Below are positions 9,470 to 17,768 of a stretch of DNA of 64,000 nucleotides, piece after piece (position 1 is the first letter of the stretch; each line of letters begins with the position of its first letter). The translations under genes and the position numbers were made by a program. The notes below the pieces were generated by a model, which saw only the letters and a program-made list of their open reading frames with translations, did no database searches and had not been told where the DNA came from. Origin of the DNA: Streptomyces griseiscabiei (GTDB lineage: Bacteria > Actinomycetota > Actinomycetes > Streptomycetales > Streptomycetaceae). Location: the NCBI RefSeq assembly GCF_020010925.1, contig NZ_JAGJBZ010000002.1, positions 2,170,001 to 2,234,000 of the forward strand. The letters run 5' to 3'.

Positions 9470-9661
9470 CGGCGTCAATCCGGACGGACGCCCAATCCTG
9501 CCGCCGACCGGAGCCGCGTACCGACCCGATCCACGGCAGGAGCGGGGGACCCACAGGAATCACCGCCTGTTCCGGTCTCCGGAACGGCTAGGGGTAAAGC
9601 CGTGCGCAAGCACGGCCGGACATCTCCAGTCCGCACCCGACAGCTCACCTCGCAGGCGCCG
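9470..9661 (+). ncRNA. c-di-AMP riboswitch (ydaO-yuaA type)
   Basis: The region carries the conserved blocks of the actinobacterial ydaO element in order: AATCCTGCCG, then GGCAGGAGCGGGGGACCCA (about 9535-9553), then GGGGTAAAGCCG (about 9592-9603), and finally CCGACAGCTCACCTCGCAGGC near 9638-9658. This element binds cyclic di-AMP and in streptomycetes precedes genes for cell-wall hydrolases, which is exactly the situation here (M23 gene at 9676). High c-di-AMP is expected to lower expression. End points are approximate because the outer helix was not folded. Confidence 0.92.
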
Positions 9662-9675
9662 GAGAGGAATTCGCC

Positions 9676-10689
9676 ATGCCCGCGAAGGGTAAGCACCGCC
9701 GTCCGAAGTCCCAGCGTTTCACCCGCTCGATCGCCGCCGCGGGGACCGGTGGCGCGGCGCTCGCGCTGCCCCTGATCGGAGCCGCCGGCGCCCACGCCGC
9801 GACCCCGACGGCCACCGTTTCCGGGGTGGCCGAGAAGACGGCCACCGTCGCCGCCGAGAAGGCCGCGGCCGAGGCGGGCGCACGGATCGAGCAGGCCGAG
9901 AAGGCCGCGCAGGCGGAGAAGACCAGCACCAAGAAGGCGCCGACCAAGACCTACTCGGTCAAGGTCGGCGACTACCTCGCCAAGATCGCGGACGAGCAGG
10001 ACGTGGACGGCGGCTGGAAGCGGCTGTACTCGGACAACCGCGCCGCGATCGGCTCCGACCCGTCGCTCATCCACCCGGGACTCAAGCTCAGCATCGGCGG
10101 GCAGGCCGGCTCGGGCGGGACGTCGCAGTCGTCCAAGCCGCAGCTGTCGCAGTCCTCGAAGCCCGCCGAGTCGTCCGGGTCCTCGCAGTCGTCGAAGTCC
10201 TCCGGCTCGGCGAAGCAGGAGTCGAAGGACACCCAGGCGTCGACCTCCACGTCGAGCAACCAGTCCTCGTCGTCCAGCGGCTCCGGCTTCAGCGTGCCGA
10301 TCCAGGGCGCCACCGTCGGCACCGCGTACAAGACCGCCGGCAGCATGTGGTCCAGCGGCTACCACACGGGTGTCGACTTCGTGGCCCCGACCGGGACGAC
10401 CCTCAAGGCCGTCGGCGCGGGCACCGTCGTCTCCGCCGGCTGGGGCGGCGCGTACGGCAACCAGGTCGTCGTCAAGCTCGCCGACGGCTACTACGCCCAG
10501 TACGCCCACCTCTCCTCGATCTCCGTCTCCGCGGGCCAGTCCGTGAGCGGCGGCCAGCAGATCGGCCTCTCCGGCGCGACCGGCAACGTCACCGGCCCGC
10601 ACCTCCACTTCGAGATCCGGACCAGCCCGAACTACGGCTCGGACATCGACCCGCTGGCCTACCTCCGCTCCAAGGGTGTCAGCGTCTGA
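9676..10689 (+). CDS. Secreted LysM/M23 peptidoglycan endopeptidase
   Basis: 337 residues. A signal peptide (basic start, hydrophobic stretch, AGAHA cleavage near residue 40) is followed by an Ala/Glu/Lys-rich helical segment, a LysM domain (TYSVKVGDYLAKIADE to HPGLKLSI, about residues 93-141) and a long Ser-rich linker. The C-terminal M23 metallopeptidase has zinc ligands in HTGVDF and GPHLHFE. It should bind and cut peptidoglycan cross-bridges outside the cell, in growth or germination. AGGAATTCGCC before the ATG provides the ribosome site, just downstream of the c-di-AMP riboswitch that controls it. The IS/MITE block starts 67 bp after its stop. Confidence 0.95.
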   Translation: MPAKGKHRRPKSQRFTRSIAAAGTGGAALALPLIGAAGAHAATPTATVSGVAEKTATVAAEKAAAEAGARIEQAEKAAQAEKTSTKKAPTKTYSVKVGDYLAKIADEQDVDGGWKRLYSDNRAAIGSDPSLIHPGLKLSIGGQAGSGGTSQSSKPQLSQSSKPAESSGSSQSSKSSGSAKQESKDTQASTSTSSNQSSSSSGSGFSVPIQGATVGTAYKTAGSMWSSGYHTGVDFVAPTGTTLKAVGAGTVVSAGWGGAYGNQVVVKLADGYYAQYAHLSSISVSAGQSVSGGQQIGLSGATGNVTGPHLHFEIRTSPNYGSDIDPLAYLRSKGVSV

Positions 10690-10756
10690 CGGCACCTCGA
10701 CCGCGTACGCGGCGAAGGCCGGCTCCCGTGACCGGGGGCCGGCCTTCGGCGTCTCC

Positions 10757-10899
10757 CTAGGGCCTGTCTTCACATTCCCGCCTGCCCCGCGACGCCATGC
10801 ACGCTCCCCCACTCTCGGCTTCGCTCGACCGGGAGGTACCCCCACGACGCCGCGGGGCCGCCCTCCGGGCGACGACGGGAATGTGAAGACAGGCCCTAG
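10757..10899. mobile_element. MITE-like element 1 (143 bp, CTAG-bounded terminal inverted repeats)
   Basis: Perfect terminal inverted repeats of about 24 bp begin CTAGGGCCTGTCTTCAC at the left and read the same on the opposite strand at the right. No coding capacity. The internal part (core 10801-10845) is shared, in reverse orientation, with the element at 14504-14719, so both belong to one family of non-autonomous elements. The CTAG at each end may be a target duplication or part of the repeat. The right-hand CTAG was later the target of the adjacent IS481 element. Confidence 0.75.
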
Positions 10900-11852
10900 C
10901 TGTATTGAGCCGCAGCGTTGTTGACGCGGCTGATGGGTGGCTGGCCGCCGAGTGCGGTGTGGCAGCGGTGGTGGTTGTAGGTGTGCAGGAAGTCTGCCAG
11001 GGCGTCGGCGCGTTCGGTGTTGCTGGTGTAGGGCCGCAGGTAGGCCCATTCGTCGAGCAGGGTGCGGTTGAAGCGTTCGACCTTGCCGTTGGTCTGCGGC
11101 CGGTAGGCGCGGGTGAGCTTGCCGGTCGCGCCGAGGTCGGCCAGCGCCTGCTGCCAGGCGAAGCTCTTGCGGTAGGGCCAGGCGTTGTCGGTCAGGACCC
11201 GCTCGATGCGGTCGATGCCCGATGCGGCGAAGAAGGCCGCGGCCCGGCGCAGGAAGGCGGCGCAGGTGTCGGCCTTCTCGTCCGGGTGGATCTCGCTGTA
11301 GGCGACGCGAGTGTGGTCGTCGACGGCGGAGTGGACGTAGTCGAAGCCCATGCCGCTGCGCGTGGTCCGGCCCGCCCGGCGGCCCAGCACCTTGTGGCCG
11401 CCGCCGTCGGGGATCCGGCCGAGCTTCTTGACGTCGACGTGGATCAGTTCGCCGGGGCGGTCGCGTTCGTAGCGGCGGATCACGGCGCCGGTGGGGCGGT
11501 CCAGCCAGGCCAGGCGGTTGAGGCCGTGGCGGGTCAGGATCCGGTGCACGGTGGAGGTGGGCAGGCCCAGGACCGGGCCGATGCGGGCCGGGCCGGGCTT
11601 GCGCTCCCGCCGCAGCCGGCACACCCGGTCCTCCGCCGTCGCCGGGGTGCGGTGCGGCGTCCGATGCGGCCTGCTCGAACGGTCAAGAAGCCCGGCCTCG
11701 CCTTCACAGCGCCAGCGGCGGATCCACTTGTGGGCCGTGGCGCGTGAGATGCCCATCTCTGCGGCCACGTGCGCCACGGGACGACCCGAGCGGACACGTT
11801 CGACGAGCAGCCGCCTGCCGTGAACGGTCAGCCGGGCATTACGGTGGGACAC
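10896..11852 (-). CDS. IS481-family transposase (DDE integrase fold)
   Basis: 318 residues from GTG 11852, chosen because GGAGG lies 5 nt upstream; the frame is open further upstream to 11894 but without a ribosome site. An N-terminal helix-turn-helix (VAHVAAEMGISRATAHKWIRRW) is followed by an rve integrase core with the three acidic residues in LIHVDVKKLGR, VLTDNAWPYR and NGKVERFNRT. The last residues (AAAQYS) read through the terminal repeat, and the TAG stop is supplied by the CCTAGC target sequence outside the element. This stop-on-insertion design ties expression of a full-length protein to the CTAG target. Confidence 0.94.
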   Translation of the reverse strand: MSHRNARLTVHGRRLLVERVRSGRPVAHVAAEMGISRATAHKWIRRWRCEGEAGLLDRSSRPHRTPHRTPATAEDRVCRLRRERKPGPARIGPVLGLPTSTVHRILTRHGLNRLAWLDRPTGAVIRRYERDRPGELIHVDVKKLGRIPDGGGHKVLGRRAGRTTRSGMGFDYVHSAVDDHTRVAYSEIHPDEKADTCAAFLRRAAAFFAASGIDRIERVLTDNAWPYRKSFAWQQALADLGATGKLTRAYRPQTNGKVERFNRTLLDEWAYLRPYTSNTERADALADFLHTYNHHRCHTALGGQPPISRVNNAAAQYS

Positions 11853-11952
11853 GAAGACCTCCGAGCGGTGTGTTCCTAGACAGCTCCACCACATCGGAGG
11901 TCTTCGCCATGTTCAAGACCCGCCAGTGTCAACAACGCTCATGCTCAATACA
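10901..11952 (-). mobile_element. IS481-family insertion sequence (1052 bp) with 6-bp target duplication
   Basis: Terminal inverted repeats are TGTATTGAGC-N3-AGCGTTGTTGAC at 10901 and its complement ending at 11952. The flanking hexamer CCTAGC is present on both sides (10895-10900 and 11953-11958). IS481 is known to prefer NCTAGN with a 6-bp duplication, which fits exactly. Removing one copy of the hexamer plus the element rebuilds the right end of MITE 1 running into CGGCGTG. The element is intact: one full-length transposase and both ends. Confidence 0.93.
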
Positions 11953-12030
11953 CCTAGCGGCGTGTTGCGGTCCTGTGGCATGGCCGATCGCGGTCTCGAC
12001 AGCACCGTCCGGCACGGGGACAGTGATCCT

Positions 12031-12044
12031 TGTAAGCGCTTTCT
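12031..12044. promoter_or_regulatory. LacI-type operator half-palindrome
   Basis: TGTAAGCGCTTTCT matches the LacI/GalR-family consensus TGnAAnCGnTTnCA with a central CG and near-perfect symmetry. It lies 20 bp before the ATG of the secreted DUF6250-like protein, where a sugar-responsive repressor would act. No LacI gene is in the window, so the regulator must be elsewhere. Confidence 0.5.
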
Positions 12045-12063
12045 GTCCGCGCGAAGGAGCCTC

Positions 12064-12780
12064 ATGACCACCCGCAGAGCTTTCGGAACCCTCGCCGCCG
12101 GCGCCGCCCTCGCGGCGCTCGCCCCGGCGGGCCCCGCGTCCGCGCACACGCCCCGGCGGCGCGGCCGGCTGATCGCCGCCGACGACTTCCGGCACGGGCT
12201 CCGGCAGTGGGCCGTGGAACTGGAGAGAGGCGGCACCGTCACGGCCGCGCGGGGCGTGCTGGAGGTGGATGTACCGGCCGGGGCCACGGTCTGGTTCAGG
12301 CGGAGGCTGGAGGGGCCGTACGTCGTCGAGTACACGGCCACGCCGGTCTCGGCGGGCGGGGTCAACGACCGGGTCTCCGATCTCAACAACTTCTGGAACG
12401 CCGTCGACGTGCGCTCACCCGGTGATCTCTTCGCCACTCCGCGCGGCGGCGCACTCGCCGAGTACGACTTTCTGAAGACCTATTACGTCGGGTACGGGGC
12501 CAACACCAACACGACGACGCGGCTGCGCCGGTACGTGGGGGAGGCGGGTGTGCGGCCACTGATCCACGACTACACCGAGCCGCTGCTCGTCGCGAACGAA
12601 CCGCATCATGTCCGGATCGTCTCCGACGGGTCGACGGTGCGGTGGTGGAACAACGGGCGGCTCGTGTTCGACTACGTCGACCCCGCGCCGTACACGGGTG
12701 GGCACTTCGCCTTCCGGACCACCTGGAGCCACTTCCGGATCGAGGACTTCAGGGTGTGGAGGCCGGCCGGGCGGCACTGA
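12064..12780 (+). CDS. Tat-exported DUF6250-like protein
   Basis: 238 residues. A twin-arginine signal (TTRRAFGTLAAGAALAALAPAGPASA, about residues 2-28) is followed by a single beta-rich domain of concanavalin/jelly-roll flavour: DDFRHGLRQWAVELE at the start, WFRRRLEGPYVVEYTATPV, LNNFWNAVDV, and GGHFAFRTTWSHFRIEDFRVW at the end. This resembles the DUF6250 proteins that accompany polysaccharide lyases or hydrolases in actinomycetes. No catalytic residues are known for the family, so it may bind or cleave carbohydrate. ATG with GAAGGAG 5 nt upstream. A LacI-type operator precedes it, consistent with carbohydrate control. The IS and MITE lie immediately upstream. Confidence 0.75.
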   Translation: MTTRRAFGTLAAGAALAALAPAGPASAHTPRRRGRLIAADDFRHGLRQWAVELERGGTVTAARGVLEVDVPAGATVWFRRRLEGPYVVEYTATPVSAGGVNDRVSDLNNFWNAVDVRSPGDLFATPRGGALAEYDFLKTYYVGYGANTNTTTRLRRYVGEAGVRPLIHDYTEPLLVANEPHHVRIVSDGSTVRWWNNGRLVFDYVDPAPYTGGHFAFRTTWSHFRIEDFRVWRPAGRH

Positions 12781-12893
12781 CCGACCTGGTGTATTCCGGG
12801 TTGACCAACACTTGACGCGTGGTCTATCTCACCGTCCGTCAAGCCCTTATTACGGTCGCGTAGGTCACATCGGAAGGTGAATCATGGGCCGAT

Positions 12894-13709
12894 GTGGCAG
12901 ACGATTCGAATGACAGCGGAACGATGATCGGGTCGTACGTGGCGCTGGGGGACAGCTTCACCGAGGGCGTCGGCGACCCCGGGCCCGATGGACGGTTCGT
13001 CGGCTGGGCCGACCGGTTCGCGGTGCTCCTCGCGGACCGGCTCCCCGAAGGCGACTTCGACTACAGCAACCTGGCCGTGCGGGGGAAGCTCCTCGACCAG
13101 ATCGTGGAGGACCAGGTACCGCGGGCGCTGGAACTCGCGCCGGACCTCATCTCCTTCTGCGCGGGCGGCAACGACATCATCCGGCCCGGCACCGATCCCG
13201 ACGAGGTCGCCGAGCGGTTCGAGCGGGCCGTGGTCCGGCTCACCTCCGCCGTCGGCACGGTCATGGTGACCACCGGGTTCGACACCCGTGACGTACCGGT
13301 GCTGAAGCATCTGCGGGGCAAGATCGCCACGTACAACCTGCATGTACGGGCCATCGCCGACCGGTACGGCTGCCCCGTGCTGGACCTGTGGTCGCTGAAG
13401 ACGGTCCAGGACCGGCGGGCCTGGGACCTGGACCGGCTGCATCTGTCGCCGGAGGGGCACACCCGGGTCGCGCTGCGGGCCGGACAGGTGCTCGGCGTCG
13501 ACATTCCCGCCGATCCCGATCAGCCGTGGCCGCCGCTGCCGCCGCGCGGCACGCTGGAGATGCGGCGGGACAACATCCAGTGGGCGCGGGAGTTTCTGGT
13601 GCCGTGGATCGGGCGGCGGCTGCGCGGGGAGTCGTCCGGGGACCATGTGTCGGCGAAGGGGCATCTGTCGCCGGACGACATCAAGATGCGGATCGAGGCG
13701 GTGGCCTGA
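12894..13709 (+). CDS. SGNH/GDSL-family hydrolase
   Basis: 271 residues, no signal peptide. Block I GDSFTEG (nucleophile Ser), block II Gly (NLAVRG), block III GGND (SFCAGGNDI) and block V DRLHLSPEGH (catalytic Asp/His) are all present, so a functional esterase/lipase or acyl hydrolase is expected; the substrate is unknown. The start is GTG 12894. The best Shine-Dalgarno (GGAAGG, 12872-12877) fits an ATG at 12884 in another frame, which gives a nine-codon ORF overlapping the gene start; the GTG may be reached by coupling from it. No partner genes. Confidence 0.9.
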   Translation: MADDSNDSGTMIGSYVALGDSFTEGVGDPGPDGRFVGWADRFAVLLADRLPEGDFDYSNLAVRGKLLDQIVEDQVPRALELAPDLISFCAGGNDIIRPGTDPDEVAERFERAVVRLTSAVGTVMVTTGFDTRDVPVLKHLRGKIATYNLHVRAIADRYGCPVLDLWSLKTVQDRRAWDLDRLHLSPEGHTRVALRAGQVLGVDIPADPDQPWPPLPPRGTLEMRRDNIQWAREFLVPWIGRRLRGESSGDHVSAKGHLSPDDIKMRIEAVA

Positions 13710-13832
13710 GGGCAGCTCACACGGCGGGCGGTGCGTCTCCGCCGTGGAGCCGCCCCTTGCCGGGGGCCTTCCGTGCGTCGTGGTCGCGCGCGTGGTTCCC
13801 CGTGTCCCTCACTGGGCGGGCCCTGGCTTCGC

Positions 13833-14453
13833 TCAGCGCGTCGACGCCGTCAACGTCTCCCGGGTCAGGCCCAGTTCGCGGGCCAGGGCCTCGTCGGCCC
13901 AGTCCTGGGCGCGGCTTCGGGAGACGGCTCCGTCGTAGGCGGTCAACTGGACGGCCAGGCCGTCCAGGAGGGCGGTGAGACGGAGGGCCGTGGCCGCGGG
14001 ATCGGGGCAGTGGAACTCGCCGGCGGCCACACCGGCTTCGATGACCTCGGTGAGGGCGGCCTTCCACTGCCGGTCCAGGTCGCGGGTGACCTCACGCAGG
14101 GCCGGTTCGCGCAGGGCCGCCGCCCAGCCCTCGATCCACAGGCGCCAGCCCTTGGCCTGACCGGTCGGGGCGTACCAGCGGACCGCCGTGCGGAGCCGGC
14201 GCAGGGCCGTGGTGCGGCGGCCCAGGAGTTTGCGGAGGTGGGCGAGGTCGGCCTCGGCGGCGTGGCGGAACGCCTCGGCCACCAGCCGCTCCTTGGTCGA
14301 GAAGTGGTACAGCACCAAGGCGTTGCTCACCCCGAGGACGGCGGCCACGTCGGCGATCCGTACCGCCGCCACGCCCCGCGCCTCGATCTGCTCGATGGCG
14401 GCCCGGAGCAGCTCCGTACGCCGCTCGGCCACACTCAACCGCACCCTGCCCAC
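13833..14453 (-). CDS. TetR-family transcriptional regulator
   Basis: 206 residues. The N-terminal TetR helix-turn-helix is clear (AAIEQIEARGVAAVRIADVAAVLGVSNALVLYHFSTKERLVAEAF, about residues 18-60), and the C-terminal ligand domain resembles BetI/TetR_C_6 types (WRLWIEGWAAALREPAL, LRLTALLDGLAVQL). GTG start at 14453 without a strong ribosome site; a second GTG nine bases downstream is possible. It is convergent with the SGNH gene and lies next to MITE 2. The ligand and targets are not indicated. Confidence 0.92.
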   Translation of the reverse strand: MGRVRLSVAERRTELLRAAIEQIEARGVAAVRIADVAAVLGVSNALVLYHFSTKERLVAEAFRHAAEADLAHLRKLLGRRTTALRRLRTAVRWYAPTGQAKGWRLWIEGWAAALREPALREVTRDLDRQWKAALTEVIEAGVAAGEFHCPDPAATALRLTALLDGLAVQLTAYDGAVSRSRAQDWADEALARELGLTRETLTASTR

Positions 14454-14503
14454 GCGGCAACCCTACCGAGGCCCAGGGACGGTCGCCGCCGCGATCCGGC
14501 CAC

Positions 14504-14719
14504 CTAGGTCGTGTCCGCAAAGTCCCGTCGTCCGTCCGGAGGGCGGGTCCCGCGGCGTCTGGTGCGTGCGCTCGGCGTGCCGGGCGGAAGCCCTCGTACT
14601 GGATGTACTTGGGTTTTCGCCCGGTGCGGTGGTGGGGCCCCTCCCGCTCGGGCGCAGCCGGGAGCGGGGGAGCGTGCCAGGCGTCGCGGGGCAGGCGGGA
14701 CTTTGCGGACACGACCTAG
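14504..14719. mobile_element. MITE-like element 2 (216 bp, CTAG-bounded terminal inverted repeats)
   Basis: Terminal inverted repeats of about 24 bp begin CTAGGTCGTGTCCGCAAAG and match perfectly at both ends. The interior is the reverse complement relative of MITE 1 (shared CGGAGGGCGG, CCGCGGCGTC, AGCGGGGGAGCG and GGCGTCGCGGGGCAGGCGGGA blocks) plus an extra ~70 bp. No ORF with coding character. Located between the TetR and Glu/Leu dehydrogenase genes, where it could also act as a transcription terminator. Confidence 0.75.
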
Positions 14720-14737
14720 GGCCGTGGCGGCGGCCGG

Positions 14738-15920
14738 TCAGCGGTGCCAGCCGAAGCGGTCCGTGATCGTCGGCAGGCGGTCCGCGGCGATCGCGTGGGC
14801 GGCGGCCCGGGGCGTCGTGCCGTCGCTCTCGGCCCGGGTGAGCATCAGGTCGACGAGGGCGCGCATGGAGCGGCGGGTGTGGGCGAACGCCTCCTCCGCG
14901 GTGGGGCCGATGTCGCCGAACAGGGTCCACCACCACCAGGCGTTCGTCCCGGAGTTGACCACGACGTCCGGCAGGACGGTGACCCCGCGCGCGGTGAGCG
15001 CCTCCTCGGCCGCGGGGAGCACGGGCATGTTGGCCGCCTCGACGATCAGCCGGGCGGTGACACGGTGGTGGTTGGTGGTGTCGATGGCGTACGAGACGGC
15101 CGCGGGGACCAGCACGTCGGCCCCGGTGGTCAGCCAGGCGTCGGCGGACGCCTCCTGGTCGTCCGGGCGGAGCGCACCGCGGTCGATCGTGCCGTGCGGG
15201 TCGCGGGCGGCGAGCAGGGTCTCGACGTCCAGCCCCGCCGGGTTGGTGATCGTGCCCTTGATGTCGGCGACGGCGACGACCGTGAGGCCGGCGCGGGCGA
15301 GGAAACGGGCGGTCGCCCCGCCCATGGTGCCCAGGCCCTGTACCGCGACCCGCGTCCCGGCGTACGGCGTGCCGGTCCGGTCCAGGGCCGTGAGGACGGA
15401 CTCGGCGACCCCGCGGCCGCCGACGAGTTCGTCCAGGCCGATCCCGTCCACCTGGACCGCGAAGGCGTCCGCGAGGCGCCGCCGGGCCGCCCCCTCGTCG
15501 TCGAGCAGGGGGTACACCGCCTGGATCGTCGACACGAGCCCCGCCTCGGCCGCCGCGCGGTCGATCAGGTCCTGGGTGAGGCCGAGGTCCTCGCCGGTGG
15601 TCCAGAGGCTCTCGATGTACGGGCGCATCGCGCGCAGGTAGCGGACGAGGACGCCGTACGCCTCCGGGTCCCGGGGGTCGCAGTCGATGCCGCCCTTGGC
15701 GCCCCCGAGCGGGACGTACCGGCCCTCGGGCTCGTAGTGCAGCGCCTCTTTCATGGTCATGCCACGGGCGAGCCCGGCGACCTCGTCGAGCGTGCAGCCG
15801 GGACGCATCCGCAGCCCACCGCTGGCGACCCCGCGCACCAGCCGGTCCACCACGAGAAAGCCCCGCCGGCCGGTGACGTGGTCGGTCCAGGCGAGGGAGA
15901 GGAAGGGGGGCGTGGTCATG
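14738..15920 (-). CDS. Glu/Leu/Phe/Val dehydrogenase family protein
   Basis: 393 residues. The substrate-binding ELFV N-domain has GGLRMRPGCTLDEVAGLARGMTMKEAL and the catalytic-lysine segment VPLGGAKGGIDCDP. The C-terminal Rossmann domain has VAVQGLGTMGGATARFLARAGLTVVAV, and late VVVNSGTNAWWWW. It should deaminate an amino acid to a 2-oxo acid with NAD(P)+; the family covers glutamate, leucine, valine and phenylalanine, and I cannot choose among them. ATG 15920 has GAGGAG 4 nt upstream; the upstream frame to 16123 is not coding. The divergent gap to the next gene contains ACTGA-N8-TCAGT (16029-16046), a weak operator candidate. Confidence 0.88.
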
Positions 15921-16134
15921 GGGCTCCTCGGTACGGCGCGGCGAGGCGGGCGGGGGCGGAGTAAGGCGGGGAAGGCGAGGGAGAGGGGGACGTGGATCCG
16001 GGTGCGGTCGGCGGGAACAAAGGCGGCTACTGAATAGTTGGTCAGTATTGCATCGCATGGGGACGGGTCGGACCCGGCGCTGTCACAGGGGCGGCCCATA
16101 ATGGGATGCCTGAGCGAATTCACCTGGAGGTGCC

Positions 16135-17310
16135 GTGTCCGGTTCCGGATCCCGTTCTCTCAGCTCGGGGCTGCGCGCCGCGCGGCCGGCCGCGTTCGGC
16201 GCGGACCCGAGCGGTGCCCGGCTGGAGCGGATCCGCAGATCCCCGCATTTCGCGAACGGGGTCTTCGTGAATCCCGAGGGCGCCAGGATCCGGCCCTCCG
16301 GCAATGCCGCGATGGAGATGGCGAAGAGCTACTTCCGCAAGGACGAGCGGGTGCGGCGGGCCCCGGCGGGCCTGATCCCCGTCCACTCCACGACCCTCGC
16401 CGACCTTGCCCGGCCCCCGGCGAGCGGGCTGCGGATCACATGGATGGGTCACTCCAGTGTGCTCGCCGAGATCGACGGGCACCGGGTGCTCTTCGATCCG
16501 GTCTGGGGCGAGCGCTGCTCGCCGTTCGCCTTCGCCGGTCCCAAGCGGCTGCACCCCGTGCCGGTGCCGCTGGCCGCGCTCGGCCCGGTCGACGTGGTCG
16601 TCATCTCGCACGACCACTACGACCATCTGGACATGCCGTCGATCAAGGAGCTGGCCGGTACGGACACGGTCTTCGCCGTGCCGCTCGGCGTCGGCGCCCA
16701 TCTGGAGCACTGGGGCGTCTCCGCGGACCGTATCCGCGAGCTGGACTGGCACGAGACCACCAAGATCGGCGGCCTCACCCTGACCGCGACCCCCGCCCGG
16801 CACTTCTGCGGCCGGGGCCTGCGCAACACCCAGCACACGCTGTGGGCCTCCTGGGTCGTCGCCGGTGACGAACACCGGATCTACCACAGCGGCGACACCG
16901 GGTACTTCGAGGGCTTCAAGGACATCGGCGCCGCGCACGGCCCGTTCGACATCACCATGATCCAGGTCGGCGCCTATTCGGAGTTCTGGCCCGACATCCA
17001 CATGACGCCCGACGAGGGGCTGCAGACCCATCTCGACCTCCAGGGCGAGCCCGGCGGCGTGATGATGCCGATCCACTGGGCCACGTTCAATCTCGCGATG
17101 CACGCCTGGGCAGAGCCGGGCGAGCGCATGATGTGGGCCACGCACGGCGCGGGGGTCACCATGGCCGCGCCGCGGCCGGGGGCGCCGTTCGAGCCGGGGA
17201 GCACACCACCGGTCGACCCGTGGTGGCGGGCGGTGTCCCAGCAGCCGGTCGGCGGCTGGGCAGCCTGGCCGCCCGTGGGGGAGCGCCTGGACCTGGTGGC
17301 CGAGGGCTGA
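16135..17310 (+). CDS. Metallo-beta-lactamase-fold hydrolase (NAPE-PLD/RomA-like)
   Basis: 391 residues, cytoplasmic. The metal-binding motifs of the N-acyl-phosphatidylethanolamine phospholipase D-like branch are present: WMGHSSVLAEIDGHRVLFDPVW, the HxHxDH motif in ISHDHYDHLDMPS, TPARHFCGRGL, YHSGDTGYFEGF and MPIHWATFNLAMHAW. It probably hydrolyses a phosphodiester or acyl bond with a dinuclear metal; the physiological substrate is unknown. GTG 16135 sits 5 nt after CTGGAGG. A 19-bp perfect hairpin 115 bp downstream likely ends its transcript. Confidence 0.9.
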   Translation: MSGSGSRSLSSGLRAARPAAFGADPSGARLERIRRSPHFANGVFVNPEGARIRPSGNAAMEMAKSYFRKDERVRRAPAGLIPVHSTTLADLARPPASGLRITWMGHSSVLAEIDGHRVLFDPVWGERCSPFAFAGPKRLHPVPVPLAALGPVDVVVISHDHYDHLDMPSIKELAGTDTVFAVPLGVGAHLEHWGVSADRIRELDWHETTKIGGLTLTATPARHFCGRGLRNTQHTLWASWVVAGDEHRIYHSGDTGYFEGFKDIGAAHGPFDITMIQVGAYSEFWPDIHMTPDEGLQTHLDLQGEPGGVMMPIHWATFNLAMHAWAEPGERMMWATHGAGVTMAAPRPGAPFEPGSTPPVDPWWRAVSQQPVGGWAAWPPVGERLDLVAEG

Positions 17311-17425
17311 GCAGCCGGGGACCCGGAAGCCGAGGGTTGAGAAGCCGGGAGTCGGGGGCCGGGAGTCGGGGGTCGGACGCCGGAGGACGGTCGGGAATTC
17401 TCCCGACAGGGTGATTTTTCGATTG

Positions 17426-17468
17426 ACGTCGAGGGCCGGGGAGCAATGCGCTCCCCGGCCCTCGACGT
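17426..17468. terminator. Perfect 19-bp stem-loop, probable terminator
   Basis: ACGTCGAGGGCCGGGGAGC (17426-17444) pairs perfectly with 17450-17468 around a five-base AATGC loop. There is no T-tract, as is common for streptomycete terminators, but a TTTTT run precedes the left arm, which would serve the opposite strand. It separates the metallo-hydrolase from the conservon. Confidence 0.75.
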
Positions 17469-17768
17469 ATGTTCTCGCCCTTTTCTGACCGCCTCTGATC
17501 GAAATTCAGGCGTAGAGAGAATTCGTCAGGAACAAGCGTCCGAAGAATTATCGGACTGTCGCACGAAGCCTCATACCAGAGCGGGACGCATTGCGGAGGT
17601 ATTTGTCAACTGCGCACCGCACATGACGCGTTGGCGACTACTGTGAGTTGCCGTCGGGCGACGCTGTGCCGAATTCTTCGACTCTCGCGACCGACACGCG
17701 ATGGCGCATGCCCAAGTCGCCCAGACGCGGCACCCCCCACGCCCAGACGGACCAGTTCGAGGACGCTG
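17469..17768. other. Conservon upstream region, no gene seen
   Basis: About 300 bases, A/T-richer than the flanks in its first half, leading to the CvnA-type gene. The CvnA frame is open back to 17631, but codons there do not resemble the family. It must hold the conservon promoter; I see no confident -35/-10 pair. Confidence 0.45.

Noticed and set aside
11853..11894. N-terminal extension of the transposase to 11894
   Set aside because: No ribosome site upstream of it, and GGAGG is correctly spaced for the GTG at 11852, which gives the usual IS481 length.
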